From Candidatus Dormiibacterota bacterium (GTDB lineage: Bacteria; Chloroflexota; Dormibacteria; Aeolococcales; Aeolococcaceae), in the NCBI GenBank assembly GCA_003153505.1, contig PLZA01000053.1, positions 1 to 58,540 on the forward strand: a stretch of DNA of 58,540 nucleotides, in the 5' to 3' direction. Below the pieces are notes generated by a model. That model had not been told where the DNA came from. It did no database searches and worked only from the letters and a program-made list of their open reading frames with translations. Made by a program: the position numbers and the translations under genes. Below, one piece after another: positions 16,319 through 28,806 of the stretch; the stretch's first letter is position 1; every line of letters begins with the position of its first letter.

Positions 16319-16630
16319 CTACGGACGACCCAGGGTCGCCTGGAGTCCAAAGGAGTGGAGCTGCGCGACGGAGACCTCCGCCTGCTCCCGGGGCTGCGTG
16401 GCAACCACGGCGCGACCCTCGTTGTGCACCTGGAGCATCAGCTTGGTTGCGGTGGCGTGGTCATACCCGAACATCCGCCGGAGCACGAGCACCACATACG
16501 ACATGAGGGTGATCGGGTCATTCCACACCATCACGTTCCAGCCGAACTCGCGCTGGTCGCGTTCCTGACGGCCGGGGGCTTTGGCGGGAGCCGGTGCCTT
16601 GGTGGGCGTCGGCGCGGAGGTGGTCGCCAT
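16319..16630 (-). CDS. clpS: ATP-dependent Clp protease adaptor ClpS
   Basis: ClpS binds N-degron substrates and delivers them to a Clp ATPase. After a low-complexity Ala/Pro/Lys/Thr N-terminal stretch of about 25 residues, the core matches the family: NVMVWNDPITLMSYVV (WNDP in place of the usual YND), VLRRMFGYDHATATKLML, and VHNEGRAVVATQPREQAE. The 103-residue length is normal. The likely partner ClpC is encoded at 18809, about 2 kb away on the other strand. It forms a two-gene operon with the DUF2017 gene. Confidence 0.92.
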   Translation of the reverse strand: MATTSAPTPTKAPAPAKAPGRQERDQREFGWNVMVWNDPITLMSYVVLVLRRMFGYDHATATKLMLQVHNEGRAVVATQPREQAEVSVAQLHSFGLQATLGRP

Positions 16631-16738
16631 GACAGCTAGCGTAGCTCAGGTCCCGTCATCAGGATCACCGCCGATCGGTTCCTCCCGTCCCCCCTCCTCA
16701 AGCTGCCGGCGACGGGGCTCCCGGAGGAGCGACGTCGC

Positions 16739-16954
16739 TCAGACTGCGCGGAAGTCGACGACGCCCGTCCACGCGGACGGAGTCCGTGAAGGCTGGGCCG
16801 CAGGAGCCGTTGTTGGCGATGCCACGCCGTCGAGCACCGCTTGCAGGGGGAGCTCGCAGTTGTGGCACACGATCCAGATGGGACCCGGCTCGCTGACCCG
16901 CCGTTCGAGACGGTGGCGCTCGCCGCATTCCTCGCAGGTGATGGTCACTCGCAT
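16739..16954 (-). CDS. Small zinc-ribbon protein
   Basis: From ATG 16954 the product is 71 residues and begins MRVTITCEECGERHRLERRV. Two knuckles, CEEC and CHNC, about 25 residues apart form a four-Cys zinc ribbon, followed by a low-complexity tail. An earlier TTG start at 17029 would add 25 Arg-rich residues that look untranslated. There is no Shine-Dalgarno sequence. Function unknown; such ribbons often bind nucleic acid or protein partners. Confidence 0.6.
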   Translation of the reverse strand: MRVTITCEECGERHRLERRVSEPGPIWIVCHNCELPLQAVLDGVASPTTAPAAQPSRTPSAWTGVVDFRAV

Positions 16955-17065
16955 TTCGTGGCGCAGCGTCGCACGGCGGCTGCGACGCCTCGCTGATGGC
17001 GCTGTCGCGGCGCCGCCAACGGTGTGCAACGAATCGGCGAAAGGGGACCGATCTGCCTCGGGTGA

Positions 17066-17071
17066 TACACT
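17066..17071 (+). promoter_or_regulatory. Extended -10 box upstream of rpsA
   Basis: TGATACACT: TACACT preceded by TG, an extended -10 promoter form. It would give rpsA a leader of about 125 nt ending in AAAGGAG. No clear -35 box. Confidence 0.45.
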
Positions 17072-17204
17072 CGGCGAGATCGTGATGGCATCGGTGCAAA
17101 CGCGCCATTCAAGCCCCCAATACGATCATTTGAAGGCGAAAGCCCGCAACCCTGACCGGCGAGACGGATTGTTCTGAAGGCAGGAGTACGAGCAAAGGAG
17201 TGCA

Positions 17205-18629
17205 TTGACCCCGACGACGGCCCAGGAGCCCGAGACGCTCACCATGGAGGACCTCCTGCGGGAGGACCAGAATTCGATCAGGGCCCTGGCCCACGGTGAC
17301 ATCGTGGACGGTGTCGTCGTCCGTGTCGATCCCGACGAGGTTCTCGTCGACATCGGCGCGAAGAGCGAGGGGATCATCTCCAACCGCGAGCTGTCGGCAC
17401 GCGGCGAGCAGACGGTCACCCTCAACTCCGGTGACCAGGTCAAGGTCTACATCATCCAGCCCGAGGACGAGCACGGCAACGTCGTGCTCAGCCTGCGCAA
17501 GGCGCGCGCGGAGGGCATCTGGCAGGCCGTCGCCGAGAAGGAGTCGGAAGGCGAGATCCTCGACGCCGAAGTGCGCGAGCAGAACAAGGGCGGTCTCATC
17601 GTCAACATCATGGGTCTGCGCGGATTCCTGCCCAGCAGCCAGGTGGCGCGGCAGTTCAGCGGCAACCTGATGGAGCTGGTCGGGACCAAGATCCCGGTCA
17701 AGATCCTCGAGGTCAATCGCAAGCGCAACCGGCTCATCGTGTCGCAGCGCGCGGCCCAGGATGAGGATCGCGCGCGCCAGCGCGAGGAGCTCTTCGAGAA
17801 GCTCAAGGTCGGCGATGTCATCACCGGCAAGGTGAGCGGCGTCACCTCGTACGGGGCGTTCGTCAACCTGGGTGGTGCCGACGGCCTGATCCACATCAGC
17901 GAGCTCTCCTGGGACCGCATCAACAACGTCAGCGATGTGCTGACCGTCGGCGACGATCTCTCGGTGAAGGTCATCAAGCTCGATCCGGAGCTGTCGCGCA
18001 TCAGCCTCTCGCTGCGCCAGATGTCACAGGACCCCTGGGACACCATCGAGCAGCAGTTCCCGCCGGGGAAGGCCGTGCCCGGCATCGTCACCAAGACAAA
18101 GAAGTACGGAGCGTTCCTGCAGATCGCCGACGGGGTCGAGGGCCTGCTCCATATCAGTGAGCTGTCGTGGGATCACGTCGAACGGACCGAAGACGTCCTC
18201 AAGGTCGGCGAGGAGGTCGAGGTCATGGTGCTCAGCGCGGACAAGGTCCGCCGTCGCATCAGCCTCTCGCTGCGCCAGCTGCACGGCGGCGGTCCGACCG
18301 GCGAGGGTGACGAGATCACGCCACCGTCATACGACTACCCCGAGGATGAGGACGACGACAGCGATGCCGGCGAGAGCCCATCCCCGATGGCCACGGCGCT
18401 CACCGATGCCGGCGTCGAGGGAACCGCTGCCGCAACGGCGGACGGACCCGCGCCGGCTGCTCCCGAGCCGGAGTCCGAGCTCGAAGCCGAGGTCGAGGAG
18501 GCCGCGACCGGCGCTGACGATGCCGAGGAGAGCGGCGGCGCTGACGCCGCGGCCGGCGTCGATGTCGAGGCGTCTGCTGCCGAGCCCGGCGAAGCTGCTG
18601 ATCCGGAGGCGGACGAGCCCGAGGCGTAG
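17205..18629 (+). CDS. rpsA: 30S ribosomal protein S1
   Basis: S1 helps load mRNA on the 30S subunit. The TTG at 17205 lies 7 nt after AAAGGAG and is the likely start. The 474-residue product has four S1 RNA-binding repeats at about residues 28-96, 115-180, 202-270 and 288-356. The third and fourth show the classic pattern (GKVSGVTSYGAFVNLGGADG and LIHISELSWDRI). The four-domain plan matches Gram-positive/Actinomycetota S1 rather than the six-domain E. coli form. The C-terminal 105 residues are a very acidic Ala/Glu/Asp tail. Many translated mRNAs here seem to lack leaders, so the dependence on S1 is of interest. Confidence 0.93.
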   Translation: MTPTTAQEPETLTMEDLLREDQNSIRALAHGDIVDGVVVRVDPDEVLVDIGAKSEGIISNRELSARGEQTVTLNSGDQVKVYIIQPEDEHGNVVLSLRKARAEGIWQAVAEKESEGEILDAEVREQNKGGLIVNIMGLRGFLPSSQVARQFSGNLMELVGTKIPVKILEVNRKRNRLIVSQRAAQDEDRARQREELFEKLKVGDVITGKVSGVTSYGAFVNLGGADGLIHISELSWDRINNVSDVLTVGDDLSVKVIKLDPELSRISLSLRQMSQDPWDTIEQQFPPGKAVPGIVTKTKKYGAFLQIADGVEGLLHISELSWDHVERTEDVLKVGEEVEVMVLSADKVRRRISLSLRQLHGGGPTGEGDEITPPSYDYPEDEDDDSDAGESPSPMATALTDAGVEGTAAATADGPAPAAPEPESELEAEVEEAATGADDAEESGGADAAAGVDVEASAAEPGEAADPEADEPEA

Positions 18630-18631
18630 GG

Positions 18632-18650
18632 CGCGGGCACCAAGCCCGCG
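18632..18650 (+). terminator. GC hairpin after rpsA
   Basis: Perfect 7-bp inverted repeat CGCGGGC / GCCCGCG with a 5-nt loop, starting 2 nt after the rpsA stop. There is no T run, so it is an atypical or weak terminator, or an RNA 3'-end stabiliser. Confidence 0.45.
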
Positions 18651-18739
18651 ACCGTCAGCGTTGTGCGTAGCGACGAGGCCGTTTCGACGGAGCTACCAGC
18701 CCGTGGTTACAAAGTTGCTTAGCTGTCGGCCGACCCGGG

Positions 18740-18745
18740 CATAAT
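18740..18745 (+). promoter_or_regulatory. Candidate clpC -10 box
   Basis: CATAAT, one base from TATAAT, 63 bp before the clpC start; TTGCTT at 18715-18720 may be the -35 box with a 19-bp spacer. I found no CIRCE, HspR (HAIR) or CtsR-like operator nearby. Confidence 0.4.
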
Positions 18746-18808
18746 GAGAGACGTTACGGCAGTGCCCGGGGTCTGACCCTTTCCATCCACGGGGGGGCCG
18801 GAAGGGCA

Positions 18809-21352
18809 ATGGAGGCGGTTTTGTACCCGTTCGAGCGCTTCACCGAAAGGGCGAAGAAGGTGCTCACGCTCGCGCAGGAAGAGGCGGAGCGTTCGCATCA
18901 CTCGTACATCGGCACAGAGCACCTGCTGCTTGGTTTGCTCCGTGAAGGCGAGGGTCTTGCGGCCAAGGTCCTCAACAATCTCGGCGTCGAGATCAACAAG
19001 GTTCGCAGCACGATTGAGTCGGTGCTCGGTCGCAACGAGCGGATCATCATCCAGCAGATCATCCCGACGTCGCGCGTCAAGAAGGTCATCGAGATCTCCT
19101 TCGAGGAAGCGCGTCGCATGGGCAACAACTACGTGGGCACCGAACACCTCCTGCTCGGGCTGCTCATCGAGGGTGAGGGCATCGCCGCTCATGTCCTCGA
19201 GGACCTCGGCGCCAACCTCGAGAAGGTTCGCGGCGAGATCGACAAGCTGCTCCACGAGTCGGGAATCGACGAGGAGTCGAAGGAAGCACAGAAGAAGCCT
19301 TCCAAGACCCCGCTGCTCGACCAGTTCTGCCGCGACCTGACCGACCTCGCCATCAAGAACTCGCTCGACCCGGTGATCGGACGTGCGATGGAGATCGAGC
19401 GCGTCGTGCAGATCCTGAGCCGGCGTACCAAGAACAATCCGGCGCTCATCGGTGAGCCTGGCGTGGGCAAGACGGCGATCGCCGAGGGGCTCGCCCAGCA
19501 GATCATCCTCGGCAACATCCCCGAGTCGCTGATGGGCAAGCGCGTCCTCACGCTCGACATGGGCGCGCTCGTCGCAGGCACAAAGTACCGCGGCGAGTTC
19601 GAGGAGCGTCTGAAGAAGATCCTCGACGAGATTCGCGCCTCGCGCGAGGTGATCCTCTTCATCGACGAATTGCACACGCTGGTTGGAGCCGGCGCCGCCG
19701 AGGGCGCGATCGACGCAGCGAACATCCTCAAGCCGGCGCTCGCACGCGGCGAGATCCAGTGCATCGGCGCGACAACGCTCAACGAGTACCGCAAGTACAT
19801 CGAGAAGGACGCTGCGCTCGAGCGCCGCTTCCAGCCCGTGTTCGTCGACGAGCCGTCGCTCGCCGAGACCATCGAGATTCTCCACGGCATCCGGCTGCTC
19901 TACGAGAAGCACCATCGCGTGAAGATCACCGATGACGCGCTCAAGGCTGCCGCCGAGCTGTCGGTGCGCTACGTCAGCGACCGCTCCCTTCCGGACAAGG
20001 CGATCGACCTCATCGATGAGGCGAGCGCGCGCGTGCGCATGAAGCTCACGACCACGCCTGAAGAGCTTCGCTCGATGCAGCGTGAGATCCGTGAGCTGCA
20101 GACGCAGAAGGAAGAGGCGATCGCGGCGCAGGACTACGAGACCGCGGCCAACTTCCGTGACAAGGAAAAGAAGCTCAAGGACAAGTACGTCTCGGAGGAG
20201 ACCAAGTGGCGTGACGAGCTGGGCGCGACCGTCCCGGACGTCACCGAGGAGCACATCGCCGAGATCATCTCGTCGTGGACCGGCGTGCCCGTCTCGCGCC
20301 TCGTGGAGGAGGAGACCTCGCGCCTGCTCCGCATGGAGGAGGAGATCCACAAGCGGCTCATCGGCCAGGACGACGCCGTCAAGGTCATCTCGCAGGCGGT
20401 GCGCCGCGCGCGCGCGGGCCTCAAGGACGCCAAGCGGCCGATCGGTTCGTTCATGTTCCTCGGCCCGACCGGCGTCGGCAAGACCGAGCTCTCGCGCGCG
20501 CTCGCAGCGTTCCTGTTCGACAACGAGGACGCGATCATCCGCCTCGACATGAGCGAGTTCATGGAGCGCCATTCCACCGCGCGCCTCGTGGGATCACCGC
20601 CAGGCTACGTCGGCTATGACGAAGGCGGCCAGCTCACCGAGGCAGTGCGTCGCCGCCCGTACTCCGTTGTCCTCTTCGACGAGATCGAGAAGGCGCATCC
20701 CGAGGTCTTCAACATGCTGTTGCAGATCCTCGAGGACGGCCGGCTCAGTGACGCCAAGGGCAAGGCGGTCAACTTCGCCAACACCATCATCATCATGACC
20801 AGCAACCTCGGCGTGCACGGGCTGAAGCTCAACATGTCGCTCGGTTTCCAGCCGGCGGTTCCGGACGAGCGGGCGTCGTCGTCGGAGCACGGCAAGATGC
20901 GCGACAGCATCATGGACGAGCTGAAGAAGCAGTTCCGCCCGGAATTCCTCAACCGGGTCGACGCGGTGGTCGTCTTCCAGCGCCTCGACCATCCGCAGAT
21001 GCGCCAGATCGTCGACCTCCTGCTTGCCAAGGTCGCCATGCACCTCGCCGCGCAGGAGCTCACCTTCACCGTCTCGGACGACGCCAAGGAGAAGCTCGTC
21101 AATGAGGGCTTCGACAAGATCTACGGTGCTCGTCCCCTGCGGCGGGTGATCCAGCGCGTCATCGAGGACCCGCTGAGCGAGGAACTGCTCCGCCTCAAGC
21201 ACGGGCCGGGGGATGCGGTGATCATCGAGGTGGTCGACGGCGAGGTCAAGATGCGTCTCGTGCCCAAGGGCCCCCGCCGCGAGAAGAAGGAAAAGGCCGA
21301 GGCCGTTGCCGGCGCCGCGGCCGGTCCACCGAGCGCACCTCCCACGGAGTAG
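18809..21352 (+). CDS. clpC: ATP-dependent Clp protease ATP-binding subunit ClpC
   Basis: ClpC unfolds proteins and feeds them to the ClpP peptidase. The 847-residue product has two N-terminal Clp_N repeats (about residues 5-145; [10 protein letters not shown] occurs twice) that bind adaptors such as ClpS. The first AAA+ module has Walker [10 protein letters not shown] and [14 protein letters not shown]-type middle helix ([19 protein letters not shown]) distinguishes ClpC from ClpA/ClpB. The second AAA+ module has [19 protein letters not shown] and [22 protein letters not shown] 18809 follows GGAAGGG. ClpP is not in this window. The nearby clpS is the probable adaptor. Confidence 0.95.
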   Translation: MEAVLYPFERFTERAKKVLTLAQEEAERSHHSYIGTEHLLLGLLREGEGLAAKVLNNLGVEINKVRSTIESVLGRNERIIIQQIIPTSRVKKVIEISFEEARRMGNNYVGTEHLLLGLLIEGEGIAAHVLEDLGANLEKVRGEIDKLLHESGIDEESKEAQKKPSKTPLLDQFCRDLTDLAIKNSLDPVIGRAMEIERVVQILSRRTKNNPALIGEPGVGKTAIAEGLAQQIILGNIPESLMGKRVLTLDMGALVAGTKYRGEFEERLKKILDEIRASREVILFIDELHTLVGAGAAEGAIDAANILKPALARGEIQCIGATTLNEYRKYIEKDAALERRFQPVFVDEPSLAETIEILHGIRLLYEKHHRVKITDDALKAAAELSVRYVSDRSLPDKAIDLIDEASARVRMKLTTTPEELRSMQREIRELQTQKEEAIAAQDYETAANFRDKEKKLKDKYVSEETKWRDELGATVPDVTEEHIAEIISSWTGVPVSRLVEEETSRLLRMEEEIHKRLIGQDDAVKVISQAVRRARAGLKDAKRPIGSFMFLGPTGVGKTELSRALAAFLFDNEDAIIRLDMSEFMERHSTARLVGSPPGYVGYDEGGQLTEAVRRRPYSVVLFDEIEKAHPEVFNMLLQILEDGRLSDAKGKAVNFANTIIIMTSNLGVHGLKLNMSLGFQPAVPDERASSSEHGKMRDSIMDELKKQFRPEFLNRVDAVVVFQRLDHPQMRQIVDLLLAKVAMHLAAQELTFTVSDDAKEKLVNEGFDKIYGARPLRRVIQRVIEDPLSEELLRLKHGPGDAVIIEVVDGEVKMRLVPKGPRREKKEKAEAVAGAAAGPPSAPPTE

Positions 21353-21369
21353 GCCGCTCTGCGGCTTTT
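21353..21369 (+). terminator. Candidate intrinsic terminator after clpC
   Basis: GCCGC-TCT-GCGGC stem-loop directly after the clpC stop, followed by TTTT. The stem is short (5 bp) but all G-C and the T run is in the right place. Confidence 0.5.
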
Positions 21370-21508
21370 GGACTGGAAGGCGGGGTGGGATCGATCGCTC
21401 TGGCGCGTGCTCATCGGATATCGCGGTGTCCTACCGAACAGATGTTTGCCCGTTGTGGTAGAGTGCCGGGGCTCGTGACCGGGATGTTGTCCGCCACCGC
21501 CCCTTGGG

Positions 21509-21514
21509 TACGCT
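21509..21514 (+). promoter_or_regulatory. -10-like box close to the uvrA start
   Basis: TACGCT ends 9 nt before the uvrA ATG; a transcript from it would have almost no leader. A second candidate, TAGAGT at 21459-21464, would give a leader of about 55 nt. I see no LexA-like palindrome. Confidence 0.4.
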
Positions 21515-21523
21515 AGAAGGTCA

Positions 21524-24442
<2,919 letters not shown>

Positions 24443-24470
24443 GCGCACACCGCAATCACATCGGGTGCGC
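24443..24470 (+). terminator. Hairpin between uvrA and the next gene
   Basis: Inverted repeat GCGCACACCG / CGGGTGCGC forms a 9-bp stem with one bulged A and a 9-nt loop, right after the uvrA stop. There is no T run. It abuts the TAACGT box, so it could be a terminator or an operator for the following small gene. Confidence 0.4.
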
Positions 24471-24476
24471 TAACGT
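24471..24476 (+). promoter_or_regulatory. -10-like box for the small gene at 24486
   Basis: TAACGT ends 9 nt before ATG 24486, with GAGGGA in between that could act as a Shine-Dalgarno sequence. Same arrangement as upstream of several other genes here. Confidence 0.35.
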
Positions 24477-24485
24477 GAGGGAACG

Positions 24486-24779
24486 ATGACCTCCATGGAT
24501 GGCGAGGATCGCCGCCTTCGGCTCCGGCGTCTCGACGACTGTCTCGACGTGCTCGAGCAGGCGCACGAGCTCAATCTGACCGAGGTCAGCGAGCGGATGT
24601 CTGAGGCACTGAGCGAGCGGGTCCCGACGGTCCACCCTGGGATGCTCATCGCCGAGGCGATCGAAGAGGTGCTGCGCCAGCAGGAGCCCTACATGGTGCA
24701 GATCCGCCCCGAGGTTTCACGCCGGGTCCGGCGCCGTCGCGACCCGTTCGATGTGAGGCTGCTGCTCCAACGCCGCTGA
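24486..24779 (+). CDS. Small hypothetical protein
   Basis: A 97-residue, charged, helix-rich soluble protein with no family I recognise. The N-terminal two thirds alternate acidic and leucine-rich segments (RLDDCLDVLEQAHELNLTE, then MLIAEAIEEVLRQQEP); the C terminus is strongly basic with an RRVRRRRD run. It starts 43 bp after uvrA, separated by a hairpin and its own promoter-like box, and precedes the UPF0182 gene by 46 bp. Coding is supported by the start context (GAGGGA plus ATG) and by an open frame that fills most of the gap. Confidence 0.55.
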   Translation: MTSMDGEDRRLRLRRLDDCLDVLEQAHELNLTEVSERMSEALSERVPTVHPGMLIAEAIEEVLRQQEPYMVQIRPEVSRRVRRRRDPFDVRLLLQRR

Positions 24780-24809
24780 GGATCAGGCGTCGGGCGGACG
24801 TCCCGCAGG

Positions 24810-24815
24810 TACACT
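24810..24815 (+). promoter_or_regulatory. -10-like box close to the UPF0182 gene start
   Basis: TACACT ends 10 nt before ATG 24826, with no Shine-Dalgarno sequence in the intervening bases, suggesting a leaderless or near-leaderless mRNA. Confidence 0.45.
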
Positions 24816-24825
24816 CGTTCCGTCC

Positions 24826-27800
24826 ATGAGTGCCTTCGGCTTCGATCCCGAGCAGATCTTCGCTCGGCGGCGCTCCCGCCCCAGGATTGTTCGACCCCCT
24901 GGACAGCTCCGGCGCCGGATCATCATCTTCGCCGTCATCGCGGCAATCGTCGTGCTGCTCATCGTCGCTCGATGGCTGCTCGGCCTTCGTGCCGACTACC
25001 TCTACTACAAGAGCGTCGGGCACACCAACGTCTTCTGGACGCCGCTGATCGCCCACATCATCCTGTTCTTCGTCGGCTTCGCGATCGTCGCCGTGCTCTT
25101 CGGAGCAGCCGTCGTCGGGTGTGCGATCTCGGCGGCGAATCTCGACCGGCGCGGCCGAAGCATCGCCCTCTGGGCCGGTGCGGTGATCGCGGTCATCGCC
25201 GGCATCGCCGGGGGGTCGACCCTTTCCGGCCAGTGGCAGGACATCCTGGTCTGGCTCCACTCGGTGCCGTTCGGGGCGACCGATCCGGTCTTTCACCAGG
25301 ACTACTCCTTCTTCGTCTTCACCCTGCCCGCGGTCGACGACTTCATGGGCTTGCTCTGGGGGGCGGTGATCCTCGGGCTGCTCGCCGCGATCGCGATGGC
25401 GGTCATCTCGATCACCGTGATGAACGCTCCCGAGGAACTGCCGCTCCCGCTGGAGCCACCACCGGGACGCACGCCGGAAGGCGCCCTGCGCGCAGCGATC
25501 ATCACCGGCGGGATCGGGCTGGCGGCCGTCTTCGTGCTTGCCTCACTCGGGGCGCATTTCGGGGTCTACCACCTCGCCACCAGCGCCCACTCGCAGGGCG
25601 GAAATTACGTCGGGCTCGATGCGACGCAGCGCGCGGTGATCCAGCCCGTGCTCGGTTTCCTCCAGGTTCTGGCACTGGTTCTCGCCGTGGTGATGCTGGT
25701 GCTCGTCGGGCTCCGCTGGCGCCGGGCTTCCACCGGCACCGCGATCGCGTTCGGCTCCATGCTCGGCGGCTGGCTGCTGGTCGCCGGTCTTGCCCAGGGC
25801 ATCCCCGCGGCGGTCTACCAGGCCACGAGCGTCGGCCCGAACGAGCAGACGGCGCAGACGCCCACGATCGGCGACTTCCTGACCACCAGCCGGTACGCGT
25901 GGGCGATCCAGGACGACGGATCCAATCCGCAGGTCCAGAACCGCAGCTTCGGCACACCCCACGCGCCGACCCTCACCGACCTCGGGTCGGATCTCGGGAC
26001 GCTCCAGAACGTCCGCATCCAGGACCCCACCCAGCTGCCCGACACCCTGGCCCAGATCGACCGGAGCCGCAGCTATCAGACGTACTCGACCATCAGCGTC
26101 GATCGCTACCCGGCCGCCAACGGCGGGGGCGATGTCGAGGTGATGCTCGGACCGCGGGAGATCGCCGAGGCCGACGTCCCCAACCCCTCGTTCGTGAACA
26201 CGTCGTTGAACTACACACACGGCTACGGCATCACCGCGGTGTCGGTGAACGCGGTGGGCGGCGAGGGGAAGCCGCAGGTGCTGGTCGGCCAGCAGCCCAT
26301 GGCGCAGGTCAGCACCACCGCGCCACCCGATCTCTCGTTTGGCACCGCGACCACCACGGACCCGAGCATCTACTGCGGCCTGGACACCACCCAGAACGTC
26401 GTCTCCGGCACCACCCAGCCCGAGTTCAACTACCCGTCCGGGAGCGGTGACAACACGGTCCATGCGGACGCGAGCGAGGTCGGGATTCCGATCACCAACC
26501 CGATTGACAAGCTGGCACTCTCGCTCCAGGACTTCGGCGGTTTCAACCTCTTCCTCAACAACTCGCTGACCACGAACAGCCGGGCGCTGGTCAACCGTCA
26601 GATCAAGTCGCGGATCACGTCGCTTGCGCCGTTTCTGACCGTCGACTCCGATCCCTACATCGTGGTCGACCCTTCGTCCGGTCACCTGATGTGGATCGCC
26701 GACGCGTATGTCAAGACCTCGCTCTTCCCCGAGGCCTATCAGCAGAGCGACGGCACGTCGTACATGCGCAACGCCGTCAAGGCCGTCATCGACGCCAAGA
26801 CCTGCTCGATCAAGCTCTATGCGGTCGACCTCAATGAGCCGATCACGGCAGCCTGGAACGCGATCTACCCCGGGTTGTTGTTGCCGCTCGACCAGATGTC
26901 GACCTACCTCCGCTCGCATCTGCGCTACCCGGAAGACCTCTTCAACGACCAGGCGCAGGCATACGCGGTTGTGCACATCCACAGCGCGTCGGTCTTCTAC
27001 CAGGGTGCGGACCTGTTCAACATCGCCCAGGAGAGCCTCAACGGGACGAATCAGGCGACCACCGCGTACTACGTTGAGGCGACCCTCCCGGGCACCAGCA
27101 GCCCGCAATTCGTCCTCCTGCAGACCTTCTCACCAGGAGCAAACGGAGGTGGCGCGACGGCGAACAACATGACGGCGTGGCTTGCCGCCGAGTGCGACTA
27201 CACGGGAACGAGCGAGCCCAAACTCGTCGCCGTCCGCCTGAACAACGCCGACAACGTGCTCGGTCCCCTGCAGTTCGACAACAACATCAACACCAATCCG
27301 CAGATCAGCTCGGAGATCACCCTGCTGAGCCACAACGGGTCGCAGGTCACGCTTGGCAACGTGATCATCCTCCCCTTCAACAACGATTCCTTCCTCTACA
27401 TCCGGCCGCTCTACGTGACCGCGGCCGCCAACGGCGGCACCGCGTTCCCGCAGTTGCAGGAGGTGATCGTCGGGGATCAGAACAGCGTCGCGCAGGGCAC
27501 GTCGTTCAGCGCAGCGTTACAGGCGCTCTTCAGCACAACGCAGCCGATCCCGGGGTTGACCAACGGCGGCGGGACAACAACACCGACGCCCTCGCCGTCG
27601 CCGTCGACCTCGCCCACCGCGTCGCCGACCCCGGGCACGACCCCGACGCCCACCGCGACCCCGAGCGGCTCGCTCCAGCAGCAGATCATCGCCCTGGACA
27701 ACAAGATCGTCGCCGACAACGCGGCCGCGAATGCCGCGCTGGCGGCCGGCAACTTCACCCTGTACGGCGCCGAAGAAGCCAAGGTCCAGGCGGACCTGCA

Positions 27801-27849
27801 GGCGCTGGTGAAGCTGCTCGCCCAGCAGTCGCCGTCCCCGGCGCCATAA
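24826..27849 (+). CDS. UPF0182 family large membrane protein
   Basis: A 1007-residue protein of the uncharacterised UPF0182 family found in Actinomycetota, Chloroflexota and cyanobacteria. About seven membrane segments fill residues 30-340, with the conserved RADYLYYKSVGHTNVFW and HQDYSFFVFTLP segments between them. A large extracytoplasmic domain follows (about 350-890; YPEDLFNDQAQAY and ITAAWNAIYPGLL are family-like). A Thr/Pro linker at about 915-945 and a short C-terminal helical hairpin (LDNKIVADNAAANAALAAG) complete it. Function unknown. The only upstream signal is TACACT 10 nt before the ATG. Confidence 0.9.
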   Translation: MSAFGFDPEQIFARRRSRPRIVRPPGQLRRRIIIFAVIAAIVVLLIVARWLLGLRADYLYYKSVGHTNVFWTPLIAHIILFFVGFAIVAVLFGAAVVGCAISAANLDRRGRSIALWAGAVIAVIAGIAGGSTLSGQWQDILVWLHSVPFGATDPVFHQDYSFFVFTLPAVDDFMGLLWGAVILGLLAAIAMAVISITVMNAPEELPLPLEPPPGRTPEGALRAAIITGGIGLAAVFVLASLGAHFGVYHLATSAHSQGGNYVGLDATQRAVIQPVLGFLQVLALVLAVVMLVLVGLRWRRASTGTAIAFGSMLGGWLLVAGLAQGIPAAVYQATSVGPNEQTAQTPTIGDFLTTSRYAWAIQDDGSNPQVQNRSFGTPHAPTLTDLGSDLGTLQNVRIQDPTQLPDTLAQIDRSRSYQTYSTISVDRYPAANGGGDVEVMLGPREIAEADVPNPSFVNTSLNYTHGYGITAVSVNAVGGEGKPQVLVGQQPMAQVSTTAPPDLSFGTATTTDPSIYCGLDTTQNVVSGTTQPEFNYPSGSGDNTVHADASEVGIPITNPIDKLALSLQDFGGFNLFLNNSLTTNSRALVNRQIKSRITSLAPFLTVDSDPYIVVDPSSGHLMWIADAYVKTSLFPEAYQQSDGTSYMRNAVKAVIDAKTCSIKLYAVDLNEPITAAWNAIYPGLLLPLDQMSTYLRSHLRYPEDLFNDQAQAYAVVHIHSASVFYQGADLFNIAQESLNGTNQATTAYYVEATLPGTSSPQFVLLQTFSPGANGGGATANNMTAWLAAECDYTGTSEPKLVAVRLNNADNVLGPLQFDNNINTNPQISSEITLLSHNGSQVTLGNVIILPFNNDSFLYIRPLYVTAAANGGTAFPQLQEVIVGDQNSVAQGTSFSAALQALFSTTQPIPGLTNGGGTTTPTPSPSPSTSPTASPTPGTTPTPTATPSGSLQQQIIALDNKIVADNAAANAALAAGNFTLYGAEEAKVQADLQALVKLLAQQSPSPAP

Positions 27850-27867
27850 CGCGATCAGTCCCAAACC

Positions 27868-28806
27868 ATGAGCGACGCGGTTGACATCGCACCAGGAATC
27901 CGGCAGCTCGACACGCTGCTGGGCGGCATGGAGCAGCTCACCGCGGGATTCCTGATCGACGGACCGATGCCCGCCCTGGTCGAGACGGGGTCACAGTCCA
28001 GCGTCCCCGCCGTGCACGCGGCGCTCGACGCGCTCGGCCTCGGACCGCTCGATCTGCGCTGGATCATCGTCACCCACATCCACCTCGATCACGCCGGAGC
28101 GGTGGGGGACCTCGCCAGGGACTTTCCATCCGCCACGGTCGTTGTGCACGAGCGCGGCGCGAGGCATCTCGTCGATCCGACCCGTCTCATCGACAGCGCC
28201 TCGCGCGTCTACGGCCCGCTCCTCGACGATCTCTACGGCAGGATGATCCCGGTGCCCGAGGACCGCCTCGTGGCCGCCGGTGACGGCTACCGGGTCGACG
28301 TGGGCAACGGGCGGGAGCTGGTCCTCGTCGACTCCCCAGGCCACGCCAAGCACCACCACGCGGTCCTCGATGAGCAGACCGGAACGCTGCTGGTCGGCGA
28401 CGCCGTCGGGGTGCTGCTGCCGGATCTCGGTGTGCTCCGTCCCGCGACCCCGCCCCCCGACTTCGACCTCGAGCAGGCGACGTCCAGTCTCCGGCGCTTC
28501 GCGGAGCTCCGCCCGGAGCACATGGTGCTCACCCACTACGGTCCGGTCGCCGATGCGCAGGCCACCCTCGCGGAGGCTGAGGACATGCTGCACAGCTGGG
28601 TCGGCGTCGCGCAGCGGGTCATCGAGCAGGCCGCGGACGCGGGCATCGACGACGTCGCCTCGGCCCTCGCGGAGGCGTTCGCCCTGGACCCGGAGACCCT
28701 GCCCGCAGGGGTTCGCGAGAAGGCCGAAGTGCTCAACGGCGTCCACAGCAACGCGGCCGGCATCGTTCGCTACCTGAGACAGCGGGCAGCGGCACCCAGC
28801 GAATGA
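27868..28806 (+). CDS. Metallo-beta-lactamase-fold hydrolase
   Basis: A 312-residue MBL-fold enzyme with an intact metal site: THIHLDHAG (HxHxDH), then the downstream His in VDSPGHAKHHH, Asp in LVGDAVGV and His in VLTHYG. The last third is helical (QRVIEQAADAGIDDVASALAEAF). The substrate is unknown; the overall plan resembles glyoxalase II/thioesterase-like or quorum-lactonase-like MBL proteins. It lies 18 bp after the UPF0182 gene, and its stop overlaps the next start (ATGA), so it is co-transcribed with a degenerate protease-like gene. Confidence 0.82.
   Translation: MSDAVDIAPGIRQLDTLLGGMEQLTAGFLIDGPMPALVETGSQSSVPAVHAALDALGLGPLDLRWIIVTHIHLDHAGAVGDLARDFPSATVVVHERGARHLVDPTRLIDSASRVYGPLLDDLYGRMIPVPEDRLVAAGDGYRVDVGNGRELVLVDSPGHAKHHHAVLDEQTGTLLVGDAVGVLLPDLGVLRPATPPPDFDLEQATSSLRRFAELRPEHMVLTHYGPVADAQATLAEAEDMLHSWVGVAQRVIEQAADAGIDDVASALAEAFALDPETLPAGVREKAEVLNGVHSNAAGIVRYLRQRAAAPSE

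Noticed and set aside
18630..18808. Heat-shock operator (CIRCE, HAIR or CtsR site) before clpC.
   Set aside because: No matching palindrome or direct heptads are present.
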